Assembly (NCBI GenBank): GCA_903836285.1
Contig: CAILQO010000047.1
Span: 1 to 34,522, forward strand
DNA: 34,522 bases
Source: an uncultured Chloroflexota bacterium
GTDB taxonomy: Bacteria; Chloroflexota; UBA11872; UBA12225
Direction of reading: 5' to 3'
Shown here: in pieces, positions 1 through 11,944 of the stretch
How positions within the stretch are numbered: position 1 is the first letter of the stretch
Layout: each line of letters begins with the position of its first letter
Program-made: the position numbers and the translations under genes
The notes under the pieces: generated by a model
Seen by the model: the letters and a program-made list of their open reading frames with translations, nothing else
Database searches by the model: none
Told to the model about the DNA's origin: nothing

Positions 1-4157
<4,157 letters not shown>

Positions 4158-4159
4158 CT

Positions 4160-4187
4160 CCGGCGCCGGGCAATGGTGCCCCGCCGG
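4160..4187 (+). promoter_or_regulatory. GC-rich hairpin between regulator gene and glnA
   Basis: CCGGCG (4160-4165) pairs with CGCCGG (4182-4187) and GGGCA (4168-4172) pairs with TGCCC (4177-4181), around an ATGG loop. This makes eleven base pairs with one two-base bulge. It starts two bases after the regulator stop and ends before the glnA ribosome-binding site. No U-run follows, so an attenuating or mRNA-processing role is as likely as termination. Confidence 0.5.
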
Positions 4188-4212
4188 CCAGGTGGCACGA
4201 AAGGACCCATCG

Positions 4213-5574
4213 ATGACCGAGGCCCACCCTGATCGCCACGCCCTGCGCGAACGGATCCTCAAGCGCGTTGCCGACGAGAGCGTCCGCTTCGTCAACCTCC
4301 AGTTCACCGACGTCGTCGGCCTGGTCAAGAGCGTCACCATCCCTGCGCACCAGTTTGGTGACGCCATCGACCACGGCAAGTGGTTCGACGGGTCCAGCAT
4401 CGAGGGGTTCGCGCGGATCGCCGAGAGCGACATGTACCTCGACCCGGACCTGACGACCTTCGAGGTCATCCCGTGGGAGCGCGGTGACGACACCACCGCC
4501 AAGGTGATCTGCGACGTCTACACACCAGAGGGTGAGCCGTTCCCCGGCGACCCACGCCATGTCCTGCGTCGCGCGGTTCGCGAGGCCGAGCGCCTTGGCT
4601 ACCGCTTCAATACTGGCCCGGAGCTGGAGTTCTTCCTGTTGCGCATGTCGGACGAGGGGGTCGTGAGCCTCACGCCGCACGATGATGGGGGCTACTTCGA
4701 CCTGTCAACCGACCTGGCGAGCCAGGTCCGCAAGGAGATGGTGAACGCCCTCGAGGCGCTTGGGATTACGGTCGAGACGAGCCATCACGAGGTGGCGACA
4801 GGACAGCACGAGATCGACTTCCAGTACGACGAGGCGTTGCGAACCGCCGATAACGCGGTCACCTTCCGGTATGCGCTGAAGGCAGTGGCGCGCCGCTTCG
4901 GCTTGCACGCGACCTTCATGCCGAAGCCGTTCTTCGGCCTTGCGGGTTCGGGCATGCACACCCACATGAGCCTAGCCGACCTGTCGACGGGGCGGAACCT
5001 CTTCGCCGATTCGACCAACGAGTACGGGCTCTCGCCGCTGGCCCACCATTTCACCGCCGGCGTCCTCAAGCACGCCCGGTCGATGTCGGCCATCCTGTCG
5101 CCCCTCGTCAACTCCTACAAGCGACTGGTCCCCGGGTACGAGGCGCCGGTGTACATCAGTTGGGCGCGCGTGAACCGGTCGGCGCTAATCCGGATCCCGA
5201 AAATCTCGGCGGGGAAGCCCCAGAGTGCTCGTATCGAGCTGCGGTGCCCGGACCCGTCGTGCAACCCGTACCTGGCGTTTGCGGTGATGCTGCGCGCCGG
5301 ACTGGAGGGCGTGCGCGAGAAGCTTGTCGCCCCGGCTCCAGTCGAGGAGAACCTCTACGAGTTCGATGCCCGGATGCTGGCGCACCACGGAGTGCAGACG
5401 CTCCCGTCGAGCCTCCGTGAGGCGCTCGACGAGATGGAGAAGGACACCCTGATCCAGGAAACGCTTGGCTCACACGTGTACGAACGCTTCGTTGAGGCAA
5501 AGCGACAGGAGTGGGACGAGTACCGAATCCGCGTGAGCGGATGGGAGATCGACCGCTACTTGCACGTGTTCTAG
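4213..5574 (+). CDS. glnA: Glutamine synthetase type I (GSI-alpha-like)
   Basis: It catalyses ATP-dependent condensation of glutamate and ammonia to glutamine, as a cytoplasmic dodecamer. The ATG at 4213 has AAAGGA eight bases upstream and gives 453 residues; the track start at 4192 is a GTG with no such signal. Family motifs are in order: WFDGSSIEGFARIAESDMYL, GPELEFFL (metal ligands), SHHEVATGQHEIDF, FMPKPFFGLAGSGMH (nucleotide binding) and NSYKRLVPGYEAPVYISW (substrate Arg). Length and the ending (FVEAKRQEWDEYR, then DRYLHVF) fit the Bacillus-type GSI-alpha group, not the longer adenylylated GSI-beta enzymes. The Arg in FARIAESDM lines up with the residue tied to feedback inhibition in Bacillus subtilis. 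The preceding regulator and hairpin suggest local control. Confidence 0.97.
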   Translation: MTEAHPDRHALRERILKRVADESVRFVNLQFTDVVGLVKSVTIPAHQFGDAIDHGKWFDGSSIEGFARIAESDMYLDPDLTTFEVIPWERGDDTTAKVICDVYTPEGEPFPGDPRHVLRRAVREAERLGYRFNTGPELEFFLLRMSDEGVVSLTPHDDGGYFDLSTDLASQVRKEMVNALEALGITVETSHHEVATGQHEIDFQYDEALRTADNAVTFRYALKAVARRFGLHATFMPKPFFGLAGSGMHTHMSLADLSTGRNLFADSTNEYGLSPLAHHFTAGVLKHARSMSAILSPLVNSYKRLVPGYEAPVYISWARVNRSALIRIPKISAGKPQSARIELRCPDPSCNPYLAFAVMLRAGLEGVREKLVAPAPVEENLYEFDARMLAHHGVQTLPSSLREALDEMEKDTLIQETLGSHVYERFVEAKRQEWDEYRIRVSGWEIDRYLHVF

Positions 5575-5611
5575 CCGTGAAGCCAATCGTGCCGTCTCAG
5601 CCGCGGGGCGG

Positions 5612-5620
5612 TGCTATACT
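5612..5620 (+). promoter_or_regulatory. Extended -10 promoter of rpsF-ssb-rpsR
   Basis: TGCTATACT is a perfect extended -10 layout (TGn followed by TATACT, one mismatch from consensus) and one of the few AT-rich words in this region. The expected -35 position (about 5592-5597, CCGTCT) is poor, as is usual for extended -10 promoters. It lies between glnA and rpsF and would give a leader of roughly 135 bases. Confidence 0.6.
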
Positions 5621-5639
5621 CGGGTGGCCCGTACCTTGT

Positions 5640-5685
5640 GTGCGGGCCTGCCGTCGCAGTGTCCCGGCGTGCGCCGGGGCCGCAC
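5640..5685 (+). promoter_or_regulatory. rpsF leader RNA, possible S6:S18-binding three-way junction
   Basis: Outer stem GTGCGG (5640-5645) pairs with CCGCAC (5680-5685). It encloses hairpin CTGC-cgtc-GCAG (5648-5659) and hairpin CCCGGC-gtgc-GCCGGG (5663-5678). All 16 pairs are Watson-Crick. Known rpsF leaders bind the S6:S18 complex through a structured motif with a conserved CCG; a CCG is present at 5651-5653. Assignment to that family is inference from position and fold. Confidence 0.45.
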
Positions 5686-5764
5686 CCATGCGTTGGGAAT
5701 CGTCGCGACGGGCTTCCTGCCACGACCGAGCGTCGAGGCAATCCCACGGGAAGGAACGACTACC

Positions 5765-6061
5765 TTGGCAAGGCGCCCCTATGAAGCTGTCCTGATCCTC
5801 AACCCCAACGTTGAGGAGCCGGAACTGGCAGCCGTCCAGGAGAAGGTCCTGGGCCAGATCACCGCCCGCGGTGGCGAGGTGTCGCGCGTCGATACCTGGG
5901 GCCGGCGGCGGATGTTCTACCCCATCAAGCACCAGCGTGACGGCCATTACCTTGTGTGCCACTTCCACGCCGATGCGCCGGCGATCAAGCAGATCGAGAC
6001 CCAGTGGCTGATCACTGATGGCCTGTTGCGCCACCTCGTGATCCGCCTCGACGAGGACTAG
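5765..6061 (+). CDS. rpsF: 30S ribosomal protein S6
   Basis: S6 sits in the platform of the small ribosomal subunit as a partner of S18. The sequence is typical: RRPYEAVLILNPNVEEPEL, VDTWGRRRMFYPIKHQRDGHYLV, then a final helix ending LLRHLVIRLDED. I chose the TTG at 5765 because GGGAAGGA lies ten bases upstream and the resulting 98 residues match the family's usual 95-100. The track start at 5624 would add a 47-residue tail across the leader structure. It heads the conserved rpsF-ssb-rpsR operon, with 47 bases to ssb. Confidence 0.95.
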   Translation: MARRPYEAVLILNPNVEEPELAAVQEKVLGQITARGGEVSRVDTWGRRRMFYPIKHQRDGHYLVCHFHADAPAIKQIETQWLITDGLLRHLVIRLDED

Positions 6062-6108
6062 GAAACGTCGTTGCCGGCGTGAGGGCCTGGTGACGGGAGG
6101 GCGTTGCG

Positions 6109-6687
6109 ATGGCTGGAAACATGAACAAGGTGATGTTGATCGGCCGACTCGGGCGTGACCCGGAGATGCGTTTCACTCCCAGCGGCGAACCAGTCGCGAA
6201 CTTCTCCATCGCCACATCACGCTCCTGGACCGACCAAGCCTCGAATGAACGCCGCGAGGTAACTGAATGGCACAACATCGTTGCGTGGCGGCGCCTCGCT
6301 GAGACGTGCAATCGGTTCCTGCGTAAGGGGCGCCTCGTGTACATCGAGGGTCGCTTGGAGACGCGTTCGTGGGACGACCGCGAGACCGGCAAGAAGATGT
6401 ACCGGACTGAAGTCGTCGCCGAAGACATGCAGATGCTCGACACCGCGCCCCAAGGCGAGGATGGGATGGGCGCTGGAGACATGTCCGGAGACGACCGCCA
6501 ATCGCGGCGCCCATCCTCCGCGCCGCCGCCGCGACCCGATGGCGGGCGTGACAGCTATCGCGACGGCGGACCCCCACGTGACGGTGGGTCGACACGTGAC
6601 CGCTCGCACCTCCGACCGGTCTCCGGTAGCGGTGCCCAAGGGCCCGACGACGACCGGCATATGGACCTCGACGACACCCCATTTTGA
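6109..6687 (+). CDS. ssb: Single-stranded DNA-binding protein
   Basis: SSB coats single-stranded DNA during replication, recombination and repair and recruits partners through its acidic tip. The OB fold covers about residues 1-112 ([56 protein letters not shown]). A disordered Pro/Gly/Arg-rich linker follows, then the classical tail MDLDDTPF. At 192 residues it is somewhat longer than average because of the linker. GGGAGGG lies six bases before the ATG. Its place between rpsF and rpsR is the standard bacterial arrangement. Confidence 0.97.
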   Translation: MAGNMNKVMLIGRLGRDPEMRFTPSGEPVANFSIATSRSWTDQASNERREVTEWHNIVAWRRLAETCNRFLRKGRLVYIEGRLETRSWDDRETGKKMYRTEVVAEDMQMLDTAPQGEDGMGAGDMSGDDRQSRRPSSAPPPRPDGGRDSYRDGGPPRDGGSTRDRSHLRPVSGSGAQGPDDDRHMDLDDTPF

Positions 6688-6742
6688 TTGCAGGGTTGCG
6701 CCCTCTCGGCGCCCCCGGCCCCATTGATCCGGAGCATTCATC

Positions 6743-7147
6743 GTGACCGATTCCGAAGAGAACGTTGCACCAGAGTTCGTCGCCGACGACGCATCGGCCC
6801 CCGGCCCGTCCGTCCAGTCCGGCTCGACTGGTCCCGGCCCGCGAGGTGACCGTCCCCCGCGTCGCGAGGGCGGGCGCGGCGAAGGTGGTGGGCGCGGCGG
6901 ACGTGACTTCCGTTCGCGTCGCAAGGTCTGTGCGTTCTGCGTCGACAAGTCGCGCGTTATCGATTACAAGGACGCCTCGCGCCTGCGTCGCTTCCTCTCC
7001 GATCGCGCAAAGATCGAGCCCCGCCGCAAGACGGGGGTCTGCGCCAAGCACCAGCGCCGGCTGTCGACAGCCCTGAAGCGCGCGCGCTTCCTCGCACTGC
7101 TGCCGTTCACCGGCATTCATCTCCGCAACGCCGAACGCAGCGCCTAG
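6743..7147 (+). CDS. rpsR: 30S ribosomal protein S18, zinc-ribbon form with long N-terminal extension
   Basis: S18 binds S6 on the small-subunit platform. The core begins near residue 58 ([19 protein letters not shown]) and ends at ALLPF; S18 normally has about 75-90 residues, while this protein has 134. CAFC and GVCAKH form a CxxC...CxxH zinc site, so this is the zinc-containing (C+) version. The first 55 residues are acidic and then strongly Gly/Arg-rich ([18 protein letters not shown]), probably disordered. The GTG start has GGAG eight bases upstream. It is the last gene of the rpsF operon; two hairpins follow. Confidence 0.95.
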   Translation: MTDSEENVAPEFVADDASAPGPSVQSGSTGPGPRGDRPPRREGGRGEGGGRGGRDFRSRRKVCAFCVDKSRVIDYKDASRLRRFLSDRAKIEPRRKTGVCAKHQRRLSTALKRARFLALLPFTGIHLRNAERSA

Positions 7148-7148
7148 C

Positions 7149-7201
7149 GCACCCGCCGGGGGACCCCGACCGGGTGCCCCGGCAATTGGTGGCGCACCAA
7201 T
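7149..7201 (+). terminator. Tandem hairpins after rpsR
   Basis: GCACCCG (7149-7155) pairs with CGGGTGC (7171-7177) with further pairing inside (CGGG/CCCG). A second hairpin follows, ATTGGT-ggcgc-ACCAAT (7185-7201). They begin two bases after the rpsR stop. There is no U-tract, so termination or 3'-end processing is inferred from position and stability. Confidence 0.45.
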
Positions 7202-7248
7202 CTCCCCCGGCGCGCGTTGGCACCCGTAGACCATCACGAACCACGGCC

Positions 7249-8718
7249 ATGACTGACGCGCCCAACGAATCGAAGTCCCCGGAAGTCGCAGACGTTGCCC
7301 CGCCCGTCGCGTCGCGTCGGACGGCCCGCCCGGCCGTCGGCAAGTCACCTTCGGGTGGTTCTGCTGGTCGGACGGGTCCGGCGGGGCGACCTGCACGGGC
7401 ATCTGCGCCTCGTCCGTCAATCTGGTCCCGCTTCATGGCATGGTTCGCCTCCGACCCCGAGGCCGCTCCGGCCACGGTGCGTGAGACCCGCGAGGCCCGT
7501 ATCGCCACTGTGGTTCTCGGTGCCATCGTCGTGGTGTCGGTCGTCGTCACCACCGGCGCCGTCACGTGGGACCGGTTCCTGTACGGTCGGCAAGCCATGC
7601 TGAAGGTCGACGGGAGCGAGATCAGCGTCGAGACCTACCGTTCATGGTTCAGTTATCGCCAGAACCTCCTGATCGCGTCGATCCAGCAGGCGGAGTCGAT
7701 GGGAGGCCCAGCTTCCCAGCCGACGCCAGCGCCCGGCGACTCTGCGGCTTCACAGGCGTACTCCATGAAGGAGATGTGGCGTCAGCGTGCATCACAGTTG
7801 CAGGGCCAGCTGAACTCCCTCAGTGCCAACCTGACCGACGAGTTCATTGAACGCCCGATCATTCGAGCGGAAGCGAGGCGTCGCAATGTCATTGCCACGC
7901 CCGACGAGATTGAGGCCGAGTTGCGGTCGATCACCGGTTGGCAGGATCCTGCGGGCACGCCGACCCCCGGCATCACCCCCAGCCCGATGGGAGCGACACC
8001 TGTACCAGCGACGCTGACGCCCGCCCCACCGACGGCGTCACCAACACCCGACCCTGCCCTGCCGACCGCAACTGCCGTCCGGACGCCTCGCCCGACCGCC
8101 ACCTCAAGGGCGAGGGCGCGCCGACCCAACACCCTTGACCAAGCCATCGCAGATTTCGCCCGGTTTGCCGGTGGTAGCCCCGAGATCATCCGAGAGGACG
8201 CCGAGATTGCCGTCCTTCGACGCAAATTGGGCGAGACGATCGCCGACGAGACCCCCAAGACGGGTGAGCAGGTCAAGGCGCGCCACATCCTGGTGGCCGA
8301 CGAGGACGCTGCCAAGAAGGTTGTCGAGCGCGTGAAGGGCGGCGAGTCGTTCGACACCGTCGCTGCCGAGGTCTCGACCGACGGAAGCAACAAGGACAAG
8401 GGTGGCGACCTCGGGTGGTTCGGAAAGGGCATGATGGTCTCCGAGTTTGAGACGGCAGCCTACGCCCTGAAGGTTGGGGAGATGAGCGCGCCGGTGAAGA
8501 CGCAGTTCGGTTGGCACGTCATCCGCCTCGACGACCGTGACGCCACGAAGCCCCTCGACGACGCCCAATGGTCCCGGGCCAAGGAAGAGACCTTCCCGAA
8601 GTGGCTTGAGAAGGAACGTGAGGCGAAGGGTGCCGAGCGCCTTCTCACCGAATCGATGCGCGAATGGGTCGTCCGCAACGTGACCCCTCTCGACCCGACG
8701 GCCCTGCGCGACAGTTAG
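7249..8718 (+). CDS. Membrane-anchored parvulin-type peptidyl-prolyl isomerase (SurA/PrsA-like)
   Basis: This is probably an extracytoplasmic foldase catalysing cis-trans isomerisation of prolyl bonds in exported proteins. From the ATG at 7249 it has 489 residues: a Pro/Ala-rich cytoplasmic tail (1-84), one membrane helix (about 85-106, TVVLGAIVVVSVVVTTGAV), a SurA-like helical region (115-230), a Pro/Thr linker (about 234-285), and a rotamase domain at about 340-432 (VKARHILVADEDAA, GGDLGWFGKGMMVSEFE, TQFGWHVIRLDDR). The HIL and FGWHVI signatures make the family clear. The membrane segment lacks a lipobox, unlike PrsA. The linker sits inside the chaperone part, which is unusual. It follows the rpsF operon but the hairpins between them suggest a separate transcript. 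Confidence 0.9.
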   Translation: MTDAPNESKSPEVADVAPPVASRRTARPAVGKSPSGGSAGRTGPAGRPARASAPRPSIWSRFMAWFASDPEAAPATVRETREARIATVVLGAIVVVSVVVTTGAVTWDRFLYGRQAMLKVDGSEISVETYRSWFSYRQNLLIASIQQAESMGGPASQPTPAPGDSAASQAYSMKEMWRQRASQLQGQLNSLSANLTDEFIERPIIRAEARRRNVIATPDEIEAELRSITGWQDPAGTPTPGITPSPMGATPVPATLTPAPPTASPTPDPALPTATAVRTPRPTATSRARARRPNTLDQAIADFARFAGGSPEIIREDAEIAVLRRKLGETIADETPKTGEQVKARHILVADEDAAKKVVERVKGGESFDTVAAEVSTDGSNKDKGGDLGWFGKGMMVSEFETAAYALKVGEMSAPVKTQFGWHVIRLDDRDATKPLDDAQWSRAKEETFPKWLEKEREAKGAERLLTESMREWVVRNVTPLDPTALRDS

Positions 8719-8806
8719 CTCCACCGAACCCGACCTGACAGGCCGGCCTACTCCTCCTTCGTTGGGCAGCCTTGAAGTGTCCCGAGAAGGAGATGGTTCG
8801 CCGCTG

Positions 8807-8828
8807 GGCCTCCACACATTGGGAGGCC
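8807..8828. terminator. Hairpin between convergent genes
   Basis: GGCCTCC (8807-8813) pairs perfectly with GGAGGCC (8822-8828) across an eight-base loop. It lies in the 190-base gap between the foldase (rightward) and the GH3 gene (leftward). There is no T-tract on either side, so a bidirectional terminator is inferred from position. Nothing else is seen in this gap. Confidence 0.4.
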
Positions 8829-8908
8829 GGCGCCCTCGCCCGCTAGCTCCGTCGAGTACGTCAAGCACGTCGCCCGGAGTTGCCACGGGGTAGGCGACGC
8901 TTGGCGCA

Positions 8909-10795
8909 CTACCGCGACTGCCATGCCCCGGTTAAGGGGTACGACCAGCCAACCGGGTGCAGGTCGTCCAATGGCACGGGAAGTCGCCCGGTTGGGGCGG
9001 AGTCCCCGATCGCAAAGATCGTGCGCACGATTGCCCGCAGGGTAACGGGCCGCATCGAGTAACCGGTAATGAACGCGTCCGCGACCGACGCGTTCGCGGC
9101 GCCGTAGTCGTACGGGGAACGCAGTGCCACGACGATAGTTGGGCCTCCCTCGGCGGCGACGGCGGCGACGAGTTCGCGTTGGCGGGGATAGCGCATCGCC
9201 TCGTAGGTGGCCACAACCGCAACGGCGGCGCTCCGGGCGCACGCGGCGGCGGCGGCACGTTCAGGCGCGGCCGGCGCAAGGCCGATGTCGACCACCTTCA
9301 CGTTGCCGTGCTCTTCGCTGAAGGCCTCGCCAAGCGTCGCCGGACCAGTCACCGGCACGACGATCTCCTGGCCGGCGATGTCCTGCAGGCGCGGTTGGAT
9401 GACGCAGATGCGGTCGTCCGCAGCCGGCCAGAGGGGCAGGACGGGGCGGGACTGGATCACTGTGATCGATCGTTGCGCGACCTCTGCCGCCACGGCCGCC
9501 GGCTCGACCGCCGGCGCGTCGATAACCGACTCACCGATGAGGCCGACGGCCAACTTTGCACGCAGGATCCGCCGCACGGTGTCATCGAGGCGCGAATCCG
9601 AAATCGCGCCCCGGCGCACTGCCGCGACGATCTCCGCGTGGGCCTGCCGTGCTTTCGTGGCGTCGCGGCGGAAGAGCAGGAGGTCGGTCCCACCAGAAAA
9701 TGCCCGCAGCGCTGCACCCGGCGTGCCGTAGCGTCCCACGACCGCGCCCATCTCAAGGTCGTCGCTGACGATCAGCCGGTCGTCGCCGACGAGGGCGCGC
9801 AACTCGCCGAGGGCGCGGGGTGACAGGCTTACGGGCATCGCGCGCCCCTCACCGATGGTCAGGGCGGGCACGTCGAGGTGGGCCGTCATCACGCCCACGA
9901 CACCTGCCTCGACCGCCGCCCGGAAGGGAGGCGACTCGATTGCGTCGAGGCGCCGCCGGTCATGGTCGAGCAGTGGCAACTCAAGATGCGAATCGACGGA
10001 GGCATCGCCGTGCCCGGGCCAGTGCTTTGCGATGGCCAGGACACCCGCAGACTGTTGAGCGCGGATCGCCGCCGCGCCCATGCGCCCAACCGTCGCCGGA
10101 TCCGCGCCAAAGCTGCGCGTGCCGATGACTGGGTTTGCCGGGTTGCTGTTGACGTCAACGACCGGCCCGAGGTTGACGTTGATCCCGAGCCCCCGCAACT
10201 CGCGCGCAACCGATGACGCCGCGCGCGCGACAAGTGCTTCGGACGACGTTGCGCCAAGTGCCATCGCGCCGGGGAAAAGCGTCGCCGCCTCGCCGACGCG
10301 CACGACCGGACCGCCCTCCTGGTCCACCGCGACAAGGAGGGGGACGCCACCGGTGGACGTGAGGGCGCGCACCTGCAGTGACGCGACCGTTCCGCGCACG
10401 CGATCCGGCGATCCGCGCCCGACGTTGTCCTGGAACAGGATCACGCCGCCAACGCGAAGGTCGTCGATCAACCCGAGGACGTCGGCAGTTGGCGTGTCCC
10501 CGGCAAAGGCGACCACCATTGCCTGACCGACCTTCGCCTCGAGCGACATGCCTGACACGATTCGCTCGACGTCGGGGGTCGCAGGGGGCAGGCCCGGAGC
10601 AGCTGAAGGGGGGCGCTCCTGCTTGACGAGTGGCGAGTTGGACGTCGGGACGGAATCTTGCGCGTGTGTCGGCGCGAGTCCTGTGCCGGTGACCGTCAGG
10701 GCGGCGATGGCGCCACCGATGATCGTCGCGATGGCCGAGGCACGGCGCGTCCATCGTGAGGGTCGCGCGTCGAGGCGTTGCCTGCGAGTTGCCAT
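8909..10795 (-). CDS. Secreted glycoside hydrolase family 3 beta-N-acetylhexosaminidase (NagZ-like)
   Basis: It probably cleaves terminal beta-N-acetylglucosamine from peptidoglycan fragments or chito-oligosaccharides. The NagZ signature KHWPGHGDASVDSH (257-270) carries the catalytic His/Asp pair, and IVSDDLEMGAV the nucleophile Asp345. VDQEGGPVVRV and NLGPVVDVNSNP complete the barrel. A signal peptide is visible, with a twin Arg, a hydrophobic run and THA before the likely cleavage after residue 45, so the enzyme is exported. At 628 residues it is much longer than cytoplasmic NagZ (about 340); the extra 230 C-terminal residues resemble the second GH3 domain. It lies 93 bases after the ABC importer genes on the same strand and could share their transcript, which hints at scavenging of cell-wall or chitin fragments. 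Confidence 0.9.
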   Translation of the reverse strand: MATRRQRLDARPSRWTRRASAIATIIGGAIAALTVTGTGLAPTHAQDSVPTSNSPLVKQERPPSAAPGLPPATPDVERIVSGMSLEAKVGQAMVVAFAGDTPTADVLGLIDDLRVGGVILFQDNVGRGSPDRVRGTVASLQVRALTSTGGVPLLVAVDQEGGPVVRVGEAATLFPGAMALGATSSEALVARAASSVARELRGLGINVNLGPVVDVNSNPANPVIGTRSFGADPATVGRMGAAAIRAQQSAGVLAIAKHWPGHGDASVDSHLELPLLDHDRRRLDAIESPPFRAAVEAGVVGVMTAHLDVPALTIGEGRAMPVSLSPRALGELRALVGDDRLIVSDDLEMGAVVGRYGTPGAALRAFSGGTDLLLFRRDATKARQAHAEIVAAVRRGAISDSRLDDTVRRILRAKLAVGLIGESVIDAPAVEPAAVAAEVAQRSITVIQSRPVLPLWPAADDRICVIQPRLQDIAGQEIVVPVTGPATLGEAFSEEHGNVKVVDIGLAPAAPERAAAAACARSAAVAVVATYEAMRYPRQRELVAAVAAEGGPTIVVALRSPYDYGAANASVADAFITGYSMRPVTLRAIVRTIFAIGDSAPTGRLPVPLDDLHPVGWSYPLTGAWQSR

Positions 10796-10832
10796 CGCTC
10801 ACTTAACGTGCGGCACTGACCCGGTAGCGCAC

Positions 10833-10852
10833 GGACGTGGGTGGACCCGTCC
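10833..10852 (-). terminator. Weak hairpin after the ABC importer genes
   Basis: GGAC...GGG pairs with CCC...GTCC with a two-base bulge in the 93-base gap between the last ABC gene and the GH3 gene. There is no U-tract. It is short and could be chance in such GC-rich DNA. Confidence 0.25.
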
Positions 10853-10888
10853 TGATGACAGATTTGGCGCGAGCCTCGTGCTGCAGTG

Positions 10889-11935
10889 CTAGCCCGCGGG
10901 CCGCGTCATTACGTGGCAGGAAACGTCGTGGCCGTCGGCGGTCGACCCTTGTGGTGTCGCCAGAGCCGGCACGACGACGTCACACAGGCCTGACTCAAAC
11001 TGTGGGCACCTCGGATGGAACGTGCACCCCGACGGCAGCTTGTAGAGGCTCGGTATCTCAAGGCTGCGTAACTCAACGCGCGCCTTCGTGCGGGTGAGTT
11101 CGGGATCGGCTTCCGGGATTGCCGAAAGCAGCGCACGCGTGTACGGATGCTGCGGGTTTGCCACGAGGTCTGGCGCATGACCCATCTCAACCATGCGACC
11201 GACGTACATGACGCCGATTCGCCCGCCCCACGCGAAGTAGCGTGCGAGGGCGAGGTCGTGGGTGATGAACAGGAAGCCGGTGTTCAGCTCGCGCTGCAGG
11301 CGCAGCATCGTATTGAGCAGGCTGATCCGGATCGAGACGTCGACCATGGAGACTGGTTCGTCGGCGACGATGAACCGGGGTTCGACGGTGAGGGCACGAG
11401 CAATTGCGACCCGTTGGCGTTGGCCCCCGGACAACTGGTGCGGATATTTGTCCAGGAAGTCGTTCGACGGTGTCAGATCCACGAGTTCGAGCAGTTCCGC
11501 CGCGCGACGTCGTGCCGCCGCTGCCCCGGAAGCGATGCCGTGCCGTTGCAGCGGTGCAACCATGGTTGCGCCGATGGTGTGCATCGGGTTGATCGAGGCG
11601 TATGGGTCCTGATGCACAAGCTGCACACCCCGGCGGAACCGCGTGAAGTCGGCGCCCTTGAGGGTCTTGATGTCCCGGCCCTCAAACAGGACGCGACCAG
11701 CCGTTGGATCAAGGAGGCCGGCAGCGATCTTGCCGGTGGTCGTCTTGCCGCAGCCGCTCTCGCCGACAAGGCAGACGATCTCGCCTTGGCGTGCGCCGAA
11801 CGACACGCCGTCCACCGCCTTCACCACCCCGCGCGTCGTGCGAACGTGCCAGCGGACGTCCTCGAGGGCAATTACCGGTTCATCGATGTCGCTACCCGGC
11901 TGCCTGCGCGTGCCCGAATCTTGCGCGGTCATCAT
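10889..11935 (-). CDS. Dpp/Opp-type ABC transporter ATP-binding protein (DppF/OppF-like)
   Basis: This is the second ATPase of the importer. Walker A is GESGCGKTT, the Q-loop is in QLVHQDPYASINP, the signature is LSGGQRQRVAIARAL, Walker B is FIVADEP and the switch His is in FITHDLALA. The C-terminal oligopeptide-transporter extension (HPYTRALLSAIPEADPEL and CTFHPRCPQF) is specific to this subfamily. It has 348 residues, the usual length. It overlaps nothing; nine bases separate it from the other ATPase gene upstream. Walker B continues as ADEPVSMVDVSI, where most homologues have S-A-L-D; the DEPVSMVD variant is common in OppF/DppF proteins. The importer's substrate is not predictable; the family carries peptides, but also oligosaccharides, nickel and others. 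Confidence 0.95.
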   Translation of the reverse strand: MMTAQDSGTRRQPGSDIDEPVIALEDVRWHVRTTRGVVKAVDGVSFGARQGEIVCLVGESGCGKTTTGKIAAGLLDPTAGRVLFEGRDIKTLKGADFTRFRRGVQLVHQDPYASINPMHTIGATMVAPLQRHGIASGAAAARRRAAELLELVDLTPSNDFLDKYPHQLSGGQRQRVAIARALTVEPRFIVADEPVSMVDVSIRISLLNTMLRLQRELNTGFLFITHDLALARYFAWGGRIGVMYVGRMVEMGHAPDLVANPQHPYTRALLSAIPEADPELTRTKARVELRSLEIPSLYKLPSGCTFHPRCPQFESGLCDVVVPALATPQGSTADGHDVSCHVMTRPAG

Positions 11936-11944
11936 CGGCGTGCC

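Noticed and set aside
5575-5764. Small protein encoded upstream of rpsF (track frames 5511-5795 and 5624-6061)
   Set aside because: The region holds the promoter and a foldable leader, and the frames have no ribosome-binding site or similarity.
8719-8908. Possible small gene in the gap after the foldase
   Set aside because: Frames there are short, lack ribosome-binding sites and overlap a hairpin between convergent genes.
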